Of a stretch of DNA of 64,000 nt, positions 44,403-52,506 are shown in pieces. Each line of letters opens with the position of its first letter. Positions within the stretch are counted from its first letter, which is position 1. Origin of the DNA: CAZBQJ01 sp964494085 (GTDB lineage Bacteria; Patescibacteriota; Gracilibacteria; UBA1369). The notes beneath the pieces were generated by a model. The model had not been told where the DNA came from, ran no database searches, and was given only the letters and a program-made list of their open reading frames with translations. The stretch lies in NCBI GenBank assembly GCA_964494085.1, contig CAZBQJ010000004.1:127042-191041 (forward strand). Reading direction: 5' to 3'. A program made the translations under genes and the position numbers.

Positions 44403-46163
44403 TTATTTTGCTGTATTGATAAGTATTTGGGCAATTCCCCCCATTAGAGTGGCGACTATCGGTAAACCTGTGCTGAGAGCGACGATCGCTCCGGCTGGAA
44501 TCTTGCGCTTGGGTTGGTCGGTGGGTGAACTCGTTGCAGAGTCACTGGAAGGAAGTTTTCCTCTAGTGCCTGCTTGCTCGATCGTACCGGTCGGTTGGCC
44601 GACTTTTGGCAAGACTCCTGCGCCCACTCCTGACAAAGGTTGTCCGGCCTTGGGGGCCGGAGATTTGGGCTGGAGAGGTAAACTGCGACCTGATGGCAGT
44701 TTTGGAGGTTGCTGGGCGCCACTGATCTTCCCACCGTCCTGACTGGGTTGGCTAACTGTCATCCCGGGAATTTTTGGTTTACGGCTTGCACTTAATCCAA
44801 GGCCGGGCAATCCTCCCGGCCCAAAACTACTCTCTACGCTACCTTGATCTGCAGGGAGGTTGGGCTTTTTGCCCGATTCCGGTAGTTTAACGCCAGACAA
44901 ATCGGGTACTACGGTATAACTCTCGGGCGCCTGCATTTGCCTATAAAGAGCCAAAAGAGGGGTTTTCAACCTGGATAATTGGTCTTTGGGTAATTTGATT
45001 TTTGGACTTGTCGGGGAATCCAACTGAGGTTTTTCATATATTTTAATATGGTAATCAGGCTTTCCATCGATCCTGTATGTAGCAGTGTCCACAACTACTC
45101 GAGCACTGACTCCCTGACGATCGGTCACAAAAAAGACAACATTATTACCTGCTCCTGATTGATCTAATTCCAGACTCAAACCGTTTAAATCAGCATTTAT
45201 ACCACCGGAACTTACTTGAAAAACAGGAGCGGATAAATTGAGTGAACCTTTACTGGCGATTAGGGCATCGTACTGGAGCTGTCGACCCTGACGTAATTTC
45301 ATTTCCTGAAGTAATTCGGCAAAAGTCTGCCCACCTTCGATCGGGGTCGGCAAATCCCCGGGGTTTCCGACAGCATTCTTTCCGTTCAAATTACCACTGG
45401 CAGAAATGCCGGTAGCAGACATAAAAGTGACTACTTTGCCTTCCGCAGTGAGGAAAATATTTAGATCAGGGAATCTTTCGCGAATATACTCGCTGAGTAA
45501 TTCGACGACTTTGCTTTGATCCAAGCCTTGTTGGCGTAATTGATCTTCTTGGAGAGCAATTTCTTCCAACTGAGCATAAGTTAGAACTACATCAAATTGT
45601 CCGGATTGTCCCTGGACGAGGAGTTTTTCTCCTAACTGTTCATAGGGATTAGCCGACTTTTCCCCACCACCGGAAATTACTGAAGCTGATTTTCGCTGCT
45701 CGACCGAAGCTATTTCCCTTTGTTCGATACTGAACATTAAAGGATACACTACCCCTCGGACCAGGAAGGCCGTTTGGTTTTGATTAAAAGTTGGGATGGC
45801 AGCTTTTTCGTCTGTGAAAGAAGGCCTGAGAAAATCCATTCGGTCGAAACCAAAGGTGCAGTTTTTGACCTGTGTTCGAAATTGATCAAAAAAGAAGGCT
45901 TGGTCTTGCTCTGAATCTGTAAATGGGACGTCTGGACGAGGCGTATTTGTGCTGCCCCCAAAATAAAAATATTTTTTAAAACTTTCTCTTTCCAATGGCT
46001 GGAGAGTGGCGAAAGGCGCTTCTTCCACTTTGGAGAAGATTTTATGATGCAGGGTAGCGAATTGCTGTTCGTTTTTGGAAACAAAACGAGCCTCATCGGA
46101 AAGAACTTCCTGAATCAGGGTTTGTAGTTTTTGGACGAATTTTTGGTCAACTGGTGTGTTCAT
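44403..46163 (-). CDS. unknown protein with C-terminal membrane anchor in the VirB6-like cluster
   Basis: No family recognised. The 586-residue protein has a helical N-terminal domain (about 1-130), a mixed domain (about 140-400), a Pro/Gly/Ser/Lys-rich disordered stretch (about 420-550) and a single hydrophobic segment at the very C-terminus (GAIVALSTGLPIVATLMGGI). The topology is tail-anchored, with most of the protein in the cytoplasm. The stop of the preceding gene lies three bases upstream of its ATG, and the VirB6-like gene follows 15 bases later, so the three are very probably co-transcribed and act together. Confidence 0.82.
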   Translation of the reverse strand: MNTPVDQKFVQKLQTLIQEVLSDEARFVSKNEQQFATLHHKIFSKVEEAPFATLQPLERESFKKYFYFGGSTNTPRPDVPFTDSEQDQAFFFDQFRTQVKNCTFGFDRMDFLRPSFTDEKAAIPTFNQNQTAFLVRGVVYPLMFSIEQREIASVEQRKSASVISGGGEKSANPYEQLGEKLLVQGQSGQFDVVLTYAQLEEIALQEDQLRQQGLDQSKVVELLSEYIRERFPDLNIFLTAEGKVVTFMSATGISASGNLNGKNAVGNPGDLPTPIEGGQTFAELLQEMKLRQGRQLQYDALIASKGSLNLSAPVFQVSSGGINADLNGLSLELDQSGAGNNVVFFVTDRQGVSARVVVDTATYRIDGKPDYHIKIYEKPQLDSPTSPKIKLPKDQLSRLKTPLLALYRQMQAPESYTVVPDLSGVKLPESGKKPNLPADQGSVESSFGPGGLPGLGLSASRKPKIPGMTVSQPSQDGGKISGAQQPPKLPSGRSLPLQPKSPAPKAGQPLSGVGAGVLPKVGQPTGTIEQAGTRGKLPSSDSATSSPTDQPKRKIPAGAIVALSTGLPIVATLMGGIAQILINTAK

Positions 46164-46166
46164 AGA

Positions 46167-47741
46167 TTAAGCTACGCCTTGTTTCTTTTTTAGATCTGTT
46201 GTTAATGCCAATAATTGGTCGCGAGTGTTGTAATGTAACCCCGTCACTATTGCCATAACTCCTCTCAAAGTATCTTTGAAGTTAATGTCCTTACTTCCCA
46301 ATGCTCCATAGGCTTTGGCCAAGGCATCCTTTTGTTGAGGGCCGGAAAGGGCCAGGATCTCCTGATAACTGAAATCGACCGGCTGTTTTTTATCCATTTT
46401 TGCTTTGACTAAATCCTGGACAACTTCCATTCCACATTTTTTTTGACCATCGGGGAACTTTTCAGTGGTGGTGAGAAATTCCATTAAATAAGGGTTCTTG
46501 GTTAATTCTGTTTCCAAAATTGTCTGCAATTCTTCTTTGCGACCCAATTTTTTGGCTTGAAGTTTTTCAGGACCGGAAAAAAAGTCGACAAATTTCTCTT
46601 CATATTCTCCATAGGTTTCCGGATCGGCAATTTTGATTGAACCGACTACCCCGACAGTGGCCGTGCTGGCTCCCAATAAGAAATACGGATTGGTGACCCC
46701 TTCCGCTAAACTTTCCAGAGGATGGTCCCAGTTGAAGTTCATTTTCAGATTGACTAATGCAGTAGCGATTCCCCAAATTCCAGCCGCGGCCAGCATCAGC
46801 GGTGACCCAAAGGTTTTATTTACTACATTATCAGCGTTTCGCCCTTTATTCAGAGCGGTTAACCTATTCAGTTTTTGTTGATATTCACGTTGTAACTTGG
46901 CCAGATCGCCCTTTTCCATTTGTTGGCGAAGCTGGGAAGCATATGGCTCAGGGATGGTTTTGTGATTTAGTAAGTTCTGTAATTGGAGATTGCTGATAAT
47001 ACCGGCGGTGAGGAAGTTCTCGAAAATAGCAGAAGCATCCTGAAGCGGTTTATTTTTAAAAATTAATTCAACCAATTCCAATCTTTGAGCATCTGACATA
47101 ACGGCGATGATTGCCCCTGTTTGCCCAGCCTCAAAGAGTGTTTTTGGATCGATTTTCTCCAGATCTTGTTGAATGGGCATCGGAGTGATCTGGTTTACCA
47201 AAACGATCATTTCCTGGGGCCCCAATTTTTCCTTATTCAAAACTTTGTAGAAGAGCTTTTCCAGAGTGGGGTTGGTTTTGAGCTTGACCATTGCTGCCAT
47301 CAGGGCGTCAATTTTGGCCAAGTCGGCATCATCGATTTTGCCCATTTTTTTGACATAATCGATGATTTTTTCATAAGGAAAATAGATATCAATCAAATCC
47401 TGTTCAGTTTCGCCCAACATTAATTCCAGGTGTTGAGCCTTTTCCTGATCCATCAGGGCTTTGAATTGGTCTTTCTTCTGTTGAGCTGCCAGACGTAAGC
47501 GGTTGATCTGACGAGCATTGATTAACTCAACCTGATCTTTACCGATTGACCCCAATGAATCATATCTTTTTCTAATTTCCTCGGTTTTTTTCTCATAAAT
47601 TTCCCGCTTGGCGTCAACCTTTTTGTTGAAATCCAAATCAACCGGTACTTCTGGGGTTGAAGCCCGTTCCTGCTTACCGGGGGGTTGTTTTTCCGGAGCG
47701 GGTTGAGGAGAGAGATCTGGTTTTTTGTTTTCTGGGGCCAT
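46167..47741 (-). CDS. unknown helical protein in the VirB6-like cluster (524 aa)
   Basis: No family recognised. A Pro/Lys-rich disordered start (about 1-35) is followed by a coiled coil (about 40-115) and a long helical domain. One or two moderately hydrophobic segments occur at about residues 310-330 and 350-370 (LMLAAAGIWGIATALVNL), which may insert in the membrane. It lies between the 187-aa membrane protein (13-base gap) and the tail-anchored protein (3-base gap). I see no catalytic motif. A structural or docking role in the cluster is the most I can infer. Confidence 0.82.
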   Translation of the reverse strand: MAPENKKPDLSPQPAPEKQPPGKQERASTPEVPVDLDFNKKVDAKREIYEKKTEEIRKRYDSLGSIGKDQVELINARQINRLRLAAQQKKDQFKALMDQEKAQHLELMLGETEQDLIDIYFPYEKIIDYVKKMGKIDDADLAKIDALMAAMVKLKTNPTLEKLFYKVLNKEKLGPQEMIVLVNQITPMPIQQDLEKIDPKTLFEAGQTGAIIAVMSDAQRLELVELIFKNKPLQDASAIFENFLTAGIISNLQLQNLLNHKTIPEPYASQLRQQMEKGDLAKLQREYQQKLNRLTALNKGRNADNVVNKTFGSPLMLAAAGIWGIATALVNLKMNFNWDHPLESLAEGVTNPYFLLGASTATVGVVGSIKIADPETYGEYEEKFVDFFSGPEKLQAKKLGRKEELQTILETELTKNPYLMEFLTTTEKFPDGQKKCGMEVVQDLVKAKMDKKQPVDFSYQEILALSGPQQKDALAKAYGALGSKDINFKDTLRGVMAIVTGLHYNTRDQLLALTTDLKKKQGVA

Positions 47742-47754
47742 GAAGAAAAGATTA

Positions 47755-48318
47755 TTAAAGCTTCAGTAAACGCAGTAATTGATCGGTAAAATGCTCTTTG
47801 ACTCCGGTGACTTCGACCAGGTGTTTTTCCAGAAAAGCTCTGATGGCCTGAGGATCCTGATCATCCAATTCGATGACCAGATCCGGAAAAAGACTGTCTT
47901 TGACGCGTAGAAACAGTCGTTTTACTTCGGGCGGATTGTAAATAATCCAAAAGAATTCGATATTTTCATAAGGTATTTTGCGATGCCCGATCTTGACCCC
48001 TAATTCCGATAGATTGATTTTGGTATATTGCGGCGGATGAAACTCATGAGTTGTCCAATAAGCGATAGCGAAAGTCAAAGTGGCGGCCAACATGGTCCAA
48101 CTGCCGGTGAGAGCTTCGATAATCGAAGCAATAACTACGACAATGGCTGCCCCTGCCCACCAACTGGCTGATTTGGGATGTTGCAAATACTCCTGGGTTA
48201 CCCAAGAAAAGACAGCGCGGTTAAAATCTGGTAAAGAATGTTCTTCTGATAGACTTTCTTCAAATACAGATGGATGGTAACTATCCCGTAAAGGTTTTTT
48301 GGGAAGTAATCTCTTCAT
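47755..48318 (-). CDS. two-helix membrane protein with PH-like C-terminal domain
   Basis: First gene of the VirB6-like cluster. The product of about 187 residues has two hydrophobic helices (about 55-70 and 75-95) followed by a beta-rich domain (from about ITKINLSEL-type strands to the end). That domain resembles the PH-like DUF found in small CPR membrane proteins next to type IV secretion-like genes. I use the ATG at 48318, which lies about 25 bases after an extended -10, rather than the longer frame from 48363. A PrgI-like role is possible given its position and small two-helix topology, but the sequence does not prove it. Confidence 0.78.
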   Translation of the reverse strand: MKRLLPKKPLRDSYHPSVFEESLSEEHSLPDFNRAVFSWVTQEYLQHPKSASWWAGAAIVVVIASIIEALTGSWTMLAATLTFAIAYWTTHEFHPPQYTKINLSELGVKIGHRKIPYENIEFFWIIYNPPEVKRLFLRVKDSLFPDLVIELDDQDPQAIRAFLEKHLVEVTGVKEHFTDQLLRLLKL

Positions 48319-48343
48319 GTTTCGCGAATTAATTAATCCTTTA

Positions 48344-48352
48344 ATTGTAGCA
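48344..48352 (-). promoter_or_regulatory. extended -10 promoter of the VirB6-like cluster
   Basis: On the minus strand TGC-TACAAT (48352-48344) precedes the ATG at 48318. It probably drives the whole five-gene run, as the other gaps are 3-53 bases. Confidence 0.6.
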
Positions 48353-48428
48353 CAAAAAGCCACTTCCCTGAAGTTTGCCGGGTAGTCTAAGGCGTAGTTC
48401 TAGTTGCGATTTTACGCTAGATGTTTTC

Positions 48429-48437
48429 TGATATATC
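48429..48437 (+). promoter_or_regulatory. candidate extended -10 promoter of rpsF-rpsR
   Basis: TGA-TATATC at 48429-48437. It would give a 5' leader of about 135 bases that contains the hairpin at 48506-48557. Confidence 0.4.
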
Positions 48438-48505
48438 TTTTGCATTGATGTGCAGATACCCTTGCCTTAGTAGACGGCTTCTGTTAAATTTCCAGCGCTT
48501 CTTTG

Positions 48506-48557
48506 TGCTTTTTGGTCTGACCAGCTCAGCTGGTGCGGCTACCGGAAGGCTAAAGCA
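48506..48557 (+). promoter_or_regulatory. possible S6:S18 autoregulatory leader of rpsF
   Basis: The leader can fold with an outer TGCTTT / AAAGCA stem, an inner ACCAGC-TCA-GCTGGT hairpin and a nearby GGCTACCGG carrying an unpaired CCG. Known S6:S18 leaders place a CCG bulge next to a hairpin just before rpsF. The match is by eye only. Confidence 0.4.
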
Positions 48558-48579
48558 TTATTTTTTTAACCAAACAAAG

Positions 48580-48960
48580 ATGGCAGAAAGTGAGAACAAA
48601 TATGAGTTGATGGTAATTATCGACTCGGGAATCGGCCAAGCTAATGTAGATAAAAGGCTGGAAGCGATTCGTAAACAGATTACCAAGTTCGGAAAAATCT
48701 TTTTCGAAGACCTATGGGGTGAAAAAGACTTTGCCTATCCGATCAAAAAGATGAGCAAAGGATATTATGCTGTCCTGGATTTTAGTTTTGATCCATCGGA
48801 ACTGGCTGAAATGGAAACTACTTTGCGTTTGGAACCTGAGGTAGTTAGACATTTGATCGTCAAACTTCCCCTGAAATATGAACCGATAGCTCTGGAGGAT
48901 CTACAAAAGGCTCACCTGGAGGCAGCGGCAGAAAAGGAAGCAGAACAGCAAGCCAAGTAA
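48580..48960 (+). CDS. rpsF: 30S ribosomal protein bS6
   Basis: Ribosomal protein of the 30S platform that pairs with bS18. The 126-residue product starts at MAESENKYELMVIIDSGI and shows the S6 ferredoxin-like fold with the conserved segments WGEKDFAYPIKKMSKGYYAV and PEVVRHLIVKL, plus a charged Glu/Lys/Ala tail. I use the ATG at 48580; the longer frame from 48421 reads through the leader and has no homology. rpsR follows 22 bases later with no ssb between, unlike the common rpsF-ssb-rpsR order. Confidence 0.95.
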   Translation: MAESENKYELMVIIDSGIGQANVDKRLEAIRKQITKFGKIFFEDLWGEKDFAYPIKKMSKGYYAVLDFSFDPSELAEMETTLRLEPEVVRHLIVKLPLKYEPIALEDLQKAHLEAAAEKEAEQQAK

Positions 48961-48982
48961 TTCCTAAAATATATAAATAATT

Positions 48983-49198
48983 ATGGCAAAAAATAAGTAC
49001 AATAAGAAATGCCCTTTTACAGCTGACGCCACTCAATATATTGATTATAAGGACGTGGACCTGTTAAAAAAGTATGTTTCTAAATATGGAAAAATTGTTC
49101 CACGCTATTATACCGGCGTAAATGTGAAGTATCAAAAGATGCTGGCCCAGGCTATCAAACGAGCCAGGCAAATGGCCCTACTGAAGTTTGTTCGCTAA
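48983..49198 (+). CDS. rpsR: 30S ribosomal protein bS18
   Basis: Small platform protein, 71 residues, with the conserved bS18 features CPFTADATQYIDYKDVDLL, RYYTGVNVKYQKMLAQAIKR and a basic C-terminus (RARQMALLKFVR). It is co-transcribed with rpsF. The next gene has its own promoter 57 bases downstream. Confidence 0.96.
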   Translation: MAKNKYNKKCPFTADATQYIDYKDVDLLKKYVSKYGKIVPRYYTGVNVKYQKMLAQAIKRARQMALLKFVR

Positions 49199-49254
49199 GA
49201 ATGGCCAACAGACCTTTAGCCCTTGACTTTTTAGCTACTTCGCAGGCTTATGTA

Positions 49255-49282
49255 TTGATTTTTAGAAGGTTTCTGCTATGAT
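49255..49282 (+). promoter_or_regulatory. promoter of the LysM/M23 hydrolase gene
   Basis: TTGATT (49255-49260), a 16-base spacer and TATGAT (49277-49282) preceded by TGC. The leader to the ATG at 49461 is about 170 bases. I see no recognisable riboswitch in it. Confidence 0.62.
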
Positions 49283-49460
49283 AGGGTGGTAAGTAAACGA
49301 CTGAAGAAGTTAAACTCATAGACATTTAGGCTTATTCTAGCTCTAAAACAAGTAACAGTATCACCGGGCTTACCCTTAATTGGGAAGTGGATTGACCAGA
49401 GATGACGGAGATACAGTACATCTTAAATTTAAAACTATTAGTACGACCAACAATACACCT

Positions 49461-50663
49461 ATGGAAAGTTCTGATTTAGTTCTTTCCGCCAATCTAGCCG
49501 CTCGTAAAGCTAGACATAAAAGAGTTTTTACCGGTACCAAGACTCTGATCGCGCTTTTACCGAGCTTTGGAACAACCAAAGATGCCTCCGAAACCAAGTC
49601 ACCTCGACGTGTTTCCAGCGTTTCAGCTTCGACAAAATTATTTCGCTCATATAGTGTAGCGGTAATTGCCTTGTTGCTGATAGGAGCCGTTAATCCGGAA
49701 AATGTCTACTCACAAAGCACCAGGTATTCCAGCACTCTGGATGGGGTGCAGGATTATTATGATGGGGGAAGTTTGATGACCAATGAAGACGGTTATATTC
49801 CAAAAATTAATCCTCAAACTGAATTGGGAGATCGGACTACTACCAATGGTAAATTGGTGCATGAAGTGGTTTCTGGAGAAACTATTTCTACTATTGCTGA
49901 AGAATATGGACTAAAAACCAATACAGTGCTTTGGGAAAATGGCCTGGGAGCCAGTTCAAAGCTTAAGATTGGCCAAAAATTAATCATTCCACCGGTTGAT
50001 GGAGTTTCGCATACCGTTGATAAAGGCGAAAGCGTGACCAAGTTGGCTTCATTATACGGAGTTGATGCCAATGCCATACTTAGACAAAATCAATTATCCG
50101 CTGATGCTACTCTGACTGCCGGCCAAGGACTCTATATACCTGGGGCAAAACCATTGCTGGTTCGTAATGACCTTTCCAGAACCGGAACCAGCACTAGAAT
50201 CAATGCGGCCGGGACGAAGATTAATGTTGGTAGTAACCAGCTGGTAACCGGCTCTACGATCGGCTCTGAATCTGATGCCAAACCGGTGGGAGGTAAAATG
50301 ATGATATTCCCGACTGTTGGTACTATTACTCAGGGTTTCCACGCCGGACACTATGCCTTTGATATCGGTAATCGTTCCAAGCCACCTATTTGGGCGGCGG
50401 CTGACGGTGTAGTTATCAAGGCCTCCAGTGGTACTTGGGGAGGCGGTTATGGTAACCATGTGATTATTGACAATGGAAATGGTATCAAAACACTTTACGC
50501 TCATATGGAGTATCTCTCCGTAGCGGTTGGTGATCACGTAACCCAGGGCCAAGTGATCGGTAAAATGGGACGTACCGGTAATGTACGAGGGGTAACAGGA
50601 ATTCATTTACATTTTGAAGTAATAGTAAATGGAGTCAAAAAAGTCCCATCGAATTATTATTAA
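49461..50663 (+). CDS. LysM-containing M23 peptidase (cell-wall hydrolase)
   Basis: Exported peptidoglycan endopeptidase. From the ATG at 49461 the 400-residue product has a basic N-terminal segment, one membrane helix (about residues 60-76), two LysM domains (about 130-180 and 183-230, each following a HEVVSGETIST or SHTVDKGESVT start), a Ser/Thr linker and a C-terminal M23 domain. Zinc-site residues are visible in HAGHYAFDIG and HLHFEV, with the catalytic YAHM between. LysM binds glycan chains and M23 cuts peptide cross-links. A TTG at 49380 in the same frame would give a longer N-terminus, so the start is uncertain. The 3' end overlaps yidD by 35 bases. Confidence 0.93.
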   Translation: MESSDLVLSANLAARKARHKRVFTGTKTLIALLPSFGTTKDASETKSPRRVSSVSASTKLFRSYSVAVIALLLIGAVNPENVYSQSTRYSSTLDGVQDYYDGGSLMTNEDGYIPKINPQTELGDRTTTNGKLVHEVVSGETISTIAEEYGLKTNTVLWENGLGASSKLKIGQKLIIPPVDGVSHTVDKGESVTKLASLYGVDANAILRQNQLSADATLTAGQGLYIPGAKPLLVRNDLSRTGTSTRINAAGTKINVGSNQLVTGSTIGSESDAKPVGGKMMIFPTVGTITQGFHAGHYAFDIGNRSKPPIWAAADGVVIKASSGTWGGGYGNHVIIDNGNGIKTLYAHMEYLSVAVGDHVTQGQVIGKMGRTGNVRGVTGIHLHFEVIVNGVKKVPSNYY

Positions 50664-50925
50664 GAATGTTATCCTCAATAGGCTGGCGGAAATTATCCGC
50701 TGGCCTGTTTTGATGTTAATCAAATTGTATCAAAAAACTCTTTCTCCCGACCATGGTCTGCTGAAAGGGCTGTTCCCCTATGGATATTGTAAATTCCAGC
50801 CCAGCTGCTCTGAATACGGATATCAGGCTATCAAGAAATATGGATTGATGAGAGGTGGGATTAAGTCGATTTGGAGAATTTGCAGATGTAACCCTTGGTC
50901 GGCCGGTGGAGAAGATCAGCCCTAA
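50629..50925 (+). CDS. yidD: membrane protein insertion efficiency factor YidD
   Basis: Small membrane-associated protein that helps YidC insert inner-membrane proteins. The 98-residue product has the family core: LIKLYQKTLSP, a spacer, CKFQPSCSEYGYQAI and RICRCNPWSAGG with its conserved cysteines. The N-terminus is about 25 residues longer than usual and overlaps the end of the M23 gene in another frame. In many bacteria yidD sits between rpmH/rnpA and yidC; here it does not. Confidence 0.94.
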   Translation: MESKKSHRIIIKNVILNRLAEIIRWPVLMLIKLYQKTLSPDHGLLKGLFPYGYCKFQPSCSEYGYQAIKKYGLMRGGIKSIWRICRCNPWSAGGEDQP

Positions 50926-50958
50926 CTAGCCAAAAAGGCTGGTAGGTATGTGATTTTT

Positions 50959-50967
50959 TGTTAGAAT
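50959..50967 (+). promoter_or_regulatory. extended -10 directly before the Smr gene
   Basis: TGT-TAGAAT ends at 50967, one base before the first ATG. The expected transcription start coincides with the second ATG at 50974, which points to a leaderless mRNA. Confidence 0.45.
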
Positions 50968-51453
50968 ATGGCCATGAGTGAATCAAACAAATACAATCGG
51001 GAAGAAACCTGGGGCGATCTATACCGTAAACATAACGAAGATAAAACCGGGCAAAACGATTTTCGTAGTTTTGCTGAACAATTTGAAGAACGGGGAATGA
51101 AAGGTTTCAATAAAGCGGAAAAAGGAGACCATCGCTACCAAGGTGAAGCCCTCGAGCGGAAGAAAGAGCGTTACCCGGACAATCCCCAGGAAAACCTGGA
51201 TTTACATGGGCTGACGGTGGAAGAAGCGAAAAGAGAGCTGATCAAATTTATCAGTGAAGTTAGACAAATAGGCTTAATGTTCGTTTTAGTGGTTCCGGGA
51301 AAAGGGCAGAATAGTCCTGACGGTAAAGCAAAATTGAGACCAATGGTGGTTCAGGAATTGGAAAGGTTGGTCAGCGACCGGCTGGTCGCTGACTTCAGAA
51401 GCGCCGAACCCCGCCATGGCGGGTTCGGCGCGCTATATGTCTATCTCAAATAA
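50968..51453 (+). CDS. Smr-domain protein
   Basis: Small protein with a C-terminal Smr domain, the nuclease-like domain of MutS2 and SmrA. The DLHGLTVEEAK motif near residue 75 and VVPGKGQNSPDG near 112 are the two conserved Smr segments. The first 60 residues are charged and probably disordered. The domain binds nucleic acid and some members nick it or cut mRNA; the substrate here is unknown. Two in-frame ATGs (50968 and 50974) are possible starts, and the second fits a leaderless transcript. The last 20 codons contain a perfect GC-rich palindrome. Confidence 0.88.
   Translation: MAMSESNKYNREETWGDLYRKHNEDKTGQNDFRSFAEQFEERGMKGFNKAEKGDHRYQGEALERKKERYPDNPQENLDLHGLTVEEAKRELIKFISEVRQIGLMFVLVVPGKGQNSPDGKAKLRPMVVQELERLVSDRLVADFRSAEPRHGGFGALYVYLK
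51401..51431. repeat. 31-base GC-rich palindrome inside the Smr coding region
   Basis: The two 15-base arms (gcgccgaaccccgcc and tggcgggttcggcgc, nearly perfect) can form a strong hairpin. A second 7-bp hairpin (agcgacc / ggtcgct) lies just upstream at 51373-51390. Both are in frame and encode family-consistent protein. Confidence 0.75.
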
Positions 51454-51550
51454 TCGGGTTTAGGAGAAATAATTTAATTTCGGTCAAGACAGATGATTGG
51501 CTTTTTGCCGATCTATTATCTATGCTATTCGGGAAATTTTTATAATCGCA

Positions 51551-52396
51551 ATGACGCTTTTACAATCGATAATCTTGGGTTTGATTCAGGGAATAACTGA
51601 ATTCTTACCGGTTTCTTCCTCGGGCCATTTGGTCCTCGCCCAATCGATTTTAGGGTTGAAAGATGCCGCTGCTTTGAAAGGATTTGATGTGGCGATTCAT
51701 GTGGGGACGCTACTGGCTATTTTTGTGTATTTCCGGAAGGATTTTGCTGAATTGATTGTAGCTGGTTGGCGCTGGCTGGTGGCGGGTTTTAAGTCTGATA
51801 AATTAACTGACATCGATAATAAACAGGTATTGATGATCAAAATCCTGATTGTTGGCACGATACCGGCGGTGGTTGCCGGTTTGGCTTTCAATGATTTGAT
51901 TGATAAATATTTACTGAATCCCCTCAGCGTAACGATTATGATGGCGGTTATTTCTTTATTTTTCTTTGCTGCTGAAAGGCTTTACTCCAAACTTAGCCAT
52001 CACAGCGAAGTGAGCTGGAGAGAAGGGATATTGATTGGGATTGGCCAATGTTTGGCTTTGATACCCGGGGTTTCCCGCTCAGGGGCGACAATCACCAGTG
52101 GATTATTTCTGGGCATAGAGAGGTCAAAAGCTGCTCGTTTCTCCTTTTTGCTGGGATCTGTGGCGATTACGGCGGCGGCTGTCTACGCTTTTTCTGAAGT
52201 GCTGAAAGGTAAATATTTTTTGCCGGAAATAGATGTCTTATTGGCCGGTATTGTCACTTCATTCCTGACCGGCTGGCTGGCGATCAGTTTTTTACTCAAT
52301 TACCTAAAAAAGCATTCATTAGCCGTTTTCGCCTGGTATCGGCTGGCAATTGTCGCGGTCTACCTGATCTTGACATGGAGTGTGACCATTTTTTGA
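51551..52396 (+). CDS. uppP: undecaprenyl-diphosphatase UppP (BacA)
   Basis: Integral membrane phosphatase that recycles undecaprenyl pyrophosphate to the monophosphate carrier used for peptidoglycan and surface glycans. The 281-residue protein has the two signature segments GLIQGITEFLPVSSSGHLVL (residues about 10-29, with catalytic Glu, Ser and His) and PGVSRSGATI (about 172-181, with catalytic Arg), and about eight membrane helices. I use the ATG at 51551; the longer TTG frame from 51497 adds residues before the conserved start. Loss of UppP activity raises bacitracin sensitivity in other bacteria. Confidence 0.96.
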   Translation: MTLLQSIILGLIQGITEFLPVSSSGHLVLAQSILGLKDAAALKGFDVAIHVGTLLAIFVYFRKDFAELIVAGWRWLVAGFKSDKLTDIDNKQVLMIKILIVGTIPAVVAGLAFNDLIDKYLLNPLSVTIMMAVISLFFFAAERLYSKLSHHSEVSWREGILIGIGQCLALIPGVSRSGATITSGLFLGIERSKAARFSFLLGSVAITAAAVYAFSEVLKGKYFLPEIDVLLAGIVTSFLTGWLAISFLLNYLKKHSLAVFAWYRLAIVAVYLILTWSVTIF

Positions 52397-52429
52397 AATG
52401 ATAAATACTCAGATGTGGAAATAGGAGAG

Positions 52430-52458
52430 TTGGTGATTGCAGTAAATCTTGCTACAAT
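52430..52458 (+). promoter_or_regulatory. promoter of the family 2 glycosyltransferase gene
   Basis: TTGGTG (52430-52435), 17 bases, then TACAAT (52453-52458) preceded by TGC. The start codon is at 52507. Confidence 0.6.
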
Positions 52459-52506
52459 TGCGGGTGACCGCCTGTAATTGATGATGTAATTAAATCCGTC
52501 GGCCAG

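Noticed and set aside
48961..48982. ssb between rpsF and rpsR
   Set aside because: Only 22 bases separate the two genes; ssb is absent from this locus.
49289..49460. c-di-AMP (ydaO-type) riboswitch before the LysM/M23 gene
   Set aside because: The gene type and 170-base leader fit, but I could not find the conserved motifs of that riboswitch.
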